From an uncultured Clostridia bacterium (lineage in GTDB: Bacteria > Bacillota > Clostridia > Oscillospirales > Acutalibacteraceae), in the NCBI GenBank assembly GCA_946187095.1, contig CAMHPW010000050.1, forward strand, positions 1 through 7,119: a DNA stretch of 7,119 nt. Direction: 5' to 3'. Positions 6,447 through 7,119 of this stretch are shown piece by piece. A program made the translations under genes and the position numbers. Under the pieces are notes generated by a model, which was not told where the DNA came from, searched no databases, and saw only the letters and a program-made list of their open reading frames with translations. How positions within the stretch are numbered: position 1 is the stretch's first letter; every line of letters starts with the position of its first letter.

Positions 6447-6839
6447 TCAGGCTTGGCAGAATATTTTGATGGCATTGGAAACAAATTCGGCTGTGTCGAT
6501 TCCATGCTTGTTAATGTTGTTTTTGAAACGCTCATCACAAATATACATTTGTCCCAAACCTGAAAGGATTTCATTGGTGCAGGTGTAGAAATTGGCTGTA
6601 ATGAAATCCTGCAATTTTTTGACGAGAGTTTGAGTTTCAGTGTCTGACGGTGAAAAGCCATTTTTCATGCAAGCGGCAAATTCAGTAAAAATATCGTCAA
6701 AATCGGTATAAGTATTATGGGGGATATTTTTTGACTGAAATTCCCCATAGGCGGCAGTATTGCCCCAACGGTTTTGGACTTCTTCTTTGAATTCATTGGC
6801 GGCAGTTTCAAATTGTGAGTTGGCGAAAGTATGTTTCAT
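6447..6839 (-). CDS. Possible internally initiated TipAS-like ligand-binding protein, 130 aa
   Basis: Within the MerR-family gene an ATG at 6839 opens the same frame at MKHTFANSQFE, just where the coiled coil ends and the TipAS domain begins. AAGGAG lies eight bases upstream, a better-than-average Shine-Dalgarno site. The product would be 130 residues and lack DNA-binding helices. In Streptomyces lividans, tipA makes both full-length TipAL and a 144-residue TipAS from an internal in-frame start, with TipAS in excess acting as a thiopeptide-sequestering protein. The same layout here suggests, but does not prove, dual expression. The site could be a coincidence of the codons for Lys-Gly-Glu. 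Confidence 0.4.
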   Translation of the reverse strand: MKHTFANSQFETAANEFKEEVQNRWGNTAAYGEFQSKNIPHNTYTDFDDIFTEFAACMKNGFSPSDTETQTLVKKLQDFITANFYTCTNEILSGLGQMYICDERFKNNINKHGIDTAEFVSNAIKIFCQA

Positions 6840-7119
6840 ATTGATTTCTCCTTTTTGTTCGAGGGTATCAAGGGCGGAAAGGATTTTTTCAAGACGCTGT
6901 TTTTTAAGCGTAAGAAGATATTTTTGTTGCCTGATGACCTCCTGTTTGTTATAGTCGGGGGAGGAAAGTATTTCCGAAATGCTTTTGAGGGAAAAGTCAA
7001 GTTCACGGTAAAATAAGATTTCCTGCATACGTTCAAGGGAATTTTCGTCGTAGAATCTGTAACCGTTATTTTTGTCGGTGAAAGAGGGCTTCAGCAAGCC
7101 GATCTGATCGTAATAATGC
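6447..7119 (-). CDS. MerR-family transcription regulator with TipAS ligand-binding domain (5' end outside window)
   Basis: The frame is open to the window edge and enters it at HYYDQIGLLKP, the classic second half of a MerR helix-turn-helix. About 14 N-terminal residues are therefore missing and 223 are visible. The remaining DNA-binding part includes NNGYRFYDENSLERMQEI. The dimerisation coiled coil is around RQQKYLLTLKKQRLEKILSA. After about residue 100 comes a TipAS-type domain, recognised by EFKEEVQNRWGNTAAYGEF and the helical stretch to the C-terminus. Such regulators (TipAL, Mta, SkgA type) bind hydrophobic ligands or antibiotics and activate promoters with long 19-bp spacers, often of efflux genes and their own. 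The regulated promoter lies outside the window. An in-frame ATG at 6839 with its own ribosome-binding site may give a separate ligand-binding product. Confidence 0.92.
   Translation of the reverse strand, partial: HYYDQIGLLKPSFTDKNNGYRFYDENSLERMQEILFYRELDFSLKSISEILSSPDYNKQEVIRQQKYLLTLKKQRLEKILSALDTLEQKGEINMKHTFANSQFETAANEFKEEVQNRWGNTAAYGEFQSKNIPHNTYTDFDDIFTEFAACMKNGFSPSDTETQTLVKKLQDFITANFYTCTNEILSGLGQMYICDERFKNNINKHGIDTAEFVSNAIKIFCQA
6848..6853 (-). promoter_or_regulatory. Internal Shine-Dalgarno site before the TipAS-like start
   Basis: The minus strand reads AAGGAG eight bases before the in-frame ATG at 6839. It encodes part of Lys-Gly-Glu in the regulator. Strength and spacing equal those of the genuine gene starts in this window. 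Confidence 0.45.

Noticed and set aside
6191..6661. A 156-codon minus-strand open frame spanning the ends of the CBS gene and the MerR gene.
   Set aside because: It is out of frame with the clear TipAS domain on the same strand and antisense to the CBS domain, and its translation has no domain character. It is a shadow of two real genes.

Overview
The window reads as chromosomal DNA of a low-to-moderate GC Firmicute, most likely a Clostridia-class gut bacterium of the Ruminococcus/Oscillospiraceae type. The basis is the RpoD, DnaG and L31 sequences, the dgt-dnaG-rpoD order typical of Clostridia, strong Shine-Dalgarno sites and sigma-A-type promoters. The taxonomic assignment is inference. No mobile element, CRISPR array, tRNA or rRNA is visible.

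Minus-strand block (about 44-5077, read right to left): rpmE (ribosomal protein L31, zinc form), a hairpin terminator/attenuator, a YigZ/IMPACT-family gene, dgt (HD-domain dNTP triphosphohydrolase), dnaG (primase), rpoD (primary sigma factor), and a previously uncalled 47-residue single-span membrane peptide. This is a Gram-positive version of the macromolecular-synthesis operon, joining translation, dNTP control, replication priming and transcription initiation. dgt, dnaG and rpoD are tightly packed, and the stop codon of each upstream gene lies in or next to the ribosome-binding site of the next one.

Divergent control region (5078-5241): it carries two convincing promoters facing away from each other. 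One is TTGCAT-17-TATAAT with an extended -10, leading to rpmE. The other is a perfect TTGACA-16-TATAAT leading to trmL. A perfect 11-bp inverted repeat lies between them, over the rpmE -35 element, and is a candidate operator.

Plus-strand block (5242-6443): trmL, a SPOUT tRNA 2'-O-methyltransferase, overlaps by 4 bases (ATGA) a gene for a two-CBS-domain protein. The N-terminal helical part of that protein has an R-x4-H motif of HEPN type, so it may be a CBS-regulated RNA-binding or RNA-cleaving protein.

Right end (6447-7119, minus): a MerR-family regulator with a TipAS ligand-binding domain, cut by the window edge. It contains an in-frame ATG with a very good Shine-Dalgarno site exactly at the start of the ligand-binding domain. 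This resembles the TipAL/TipAS dual-product arrangement known from Streptomyces. It converges on the CBS gene with 3 bases between the stop codons and no visible terminator.

Most genes are conserved housekeeping genes. The points most worth a second look are the possible TipAS-like internal start, the HEPN-like/CBS protein coupled to trmL, the inverted repeat between the divergent promoters, and the small membrane peptide behind rpoD.
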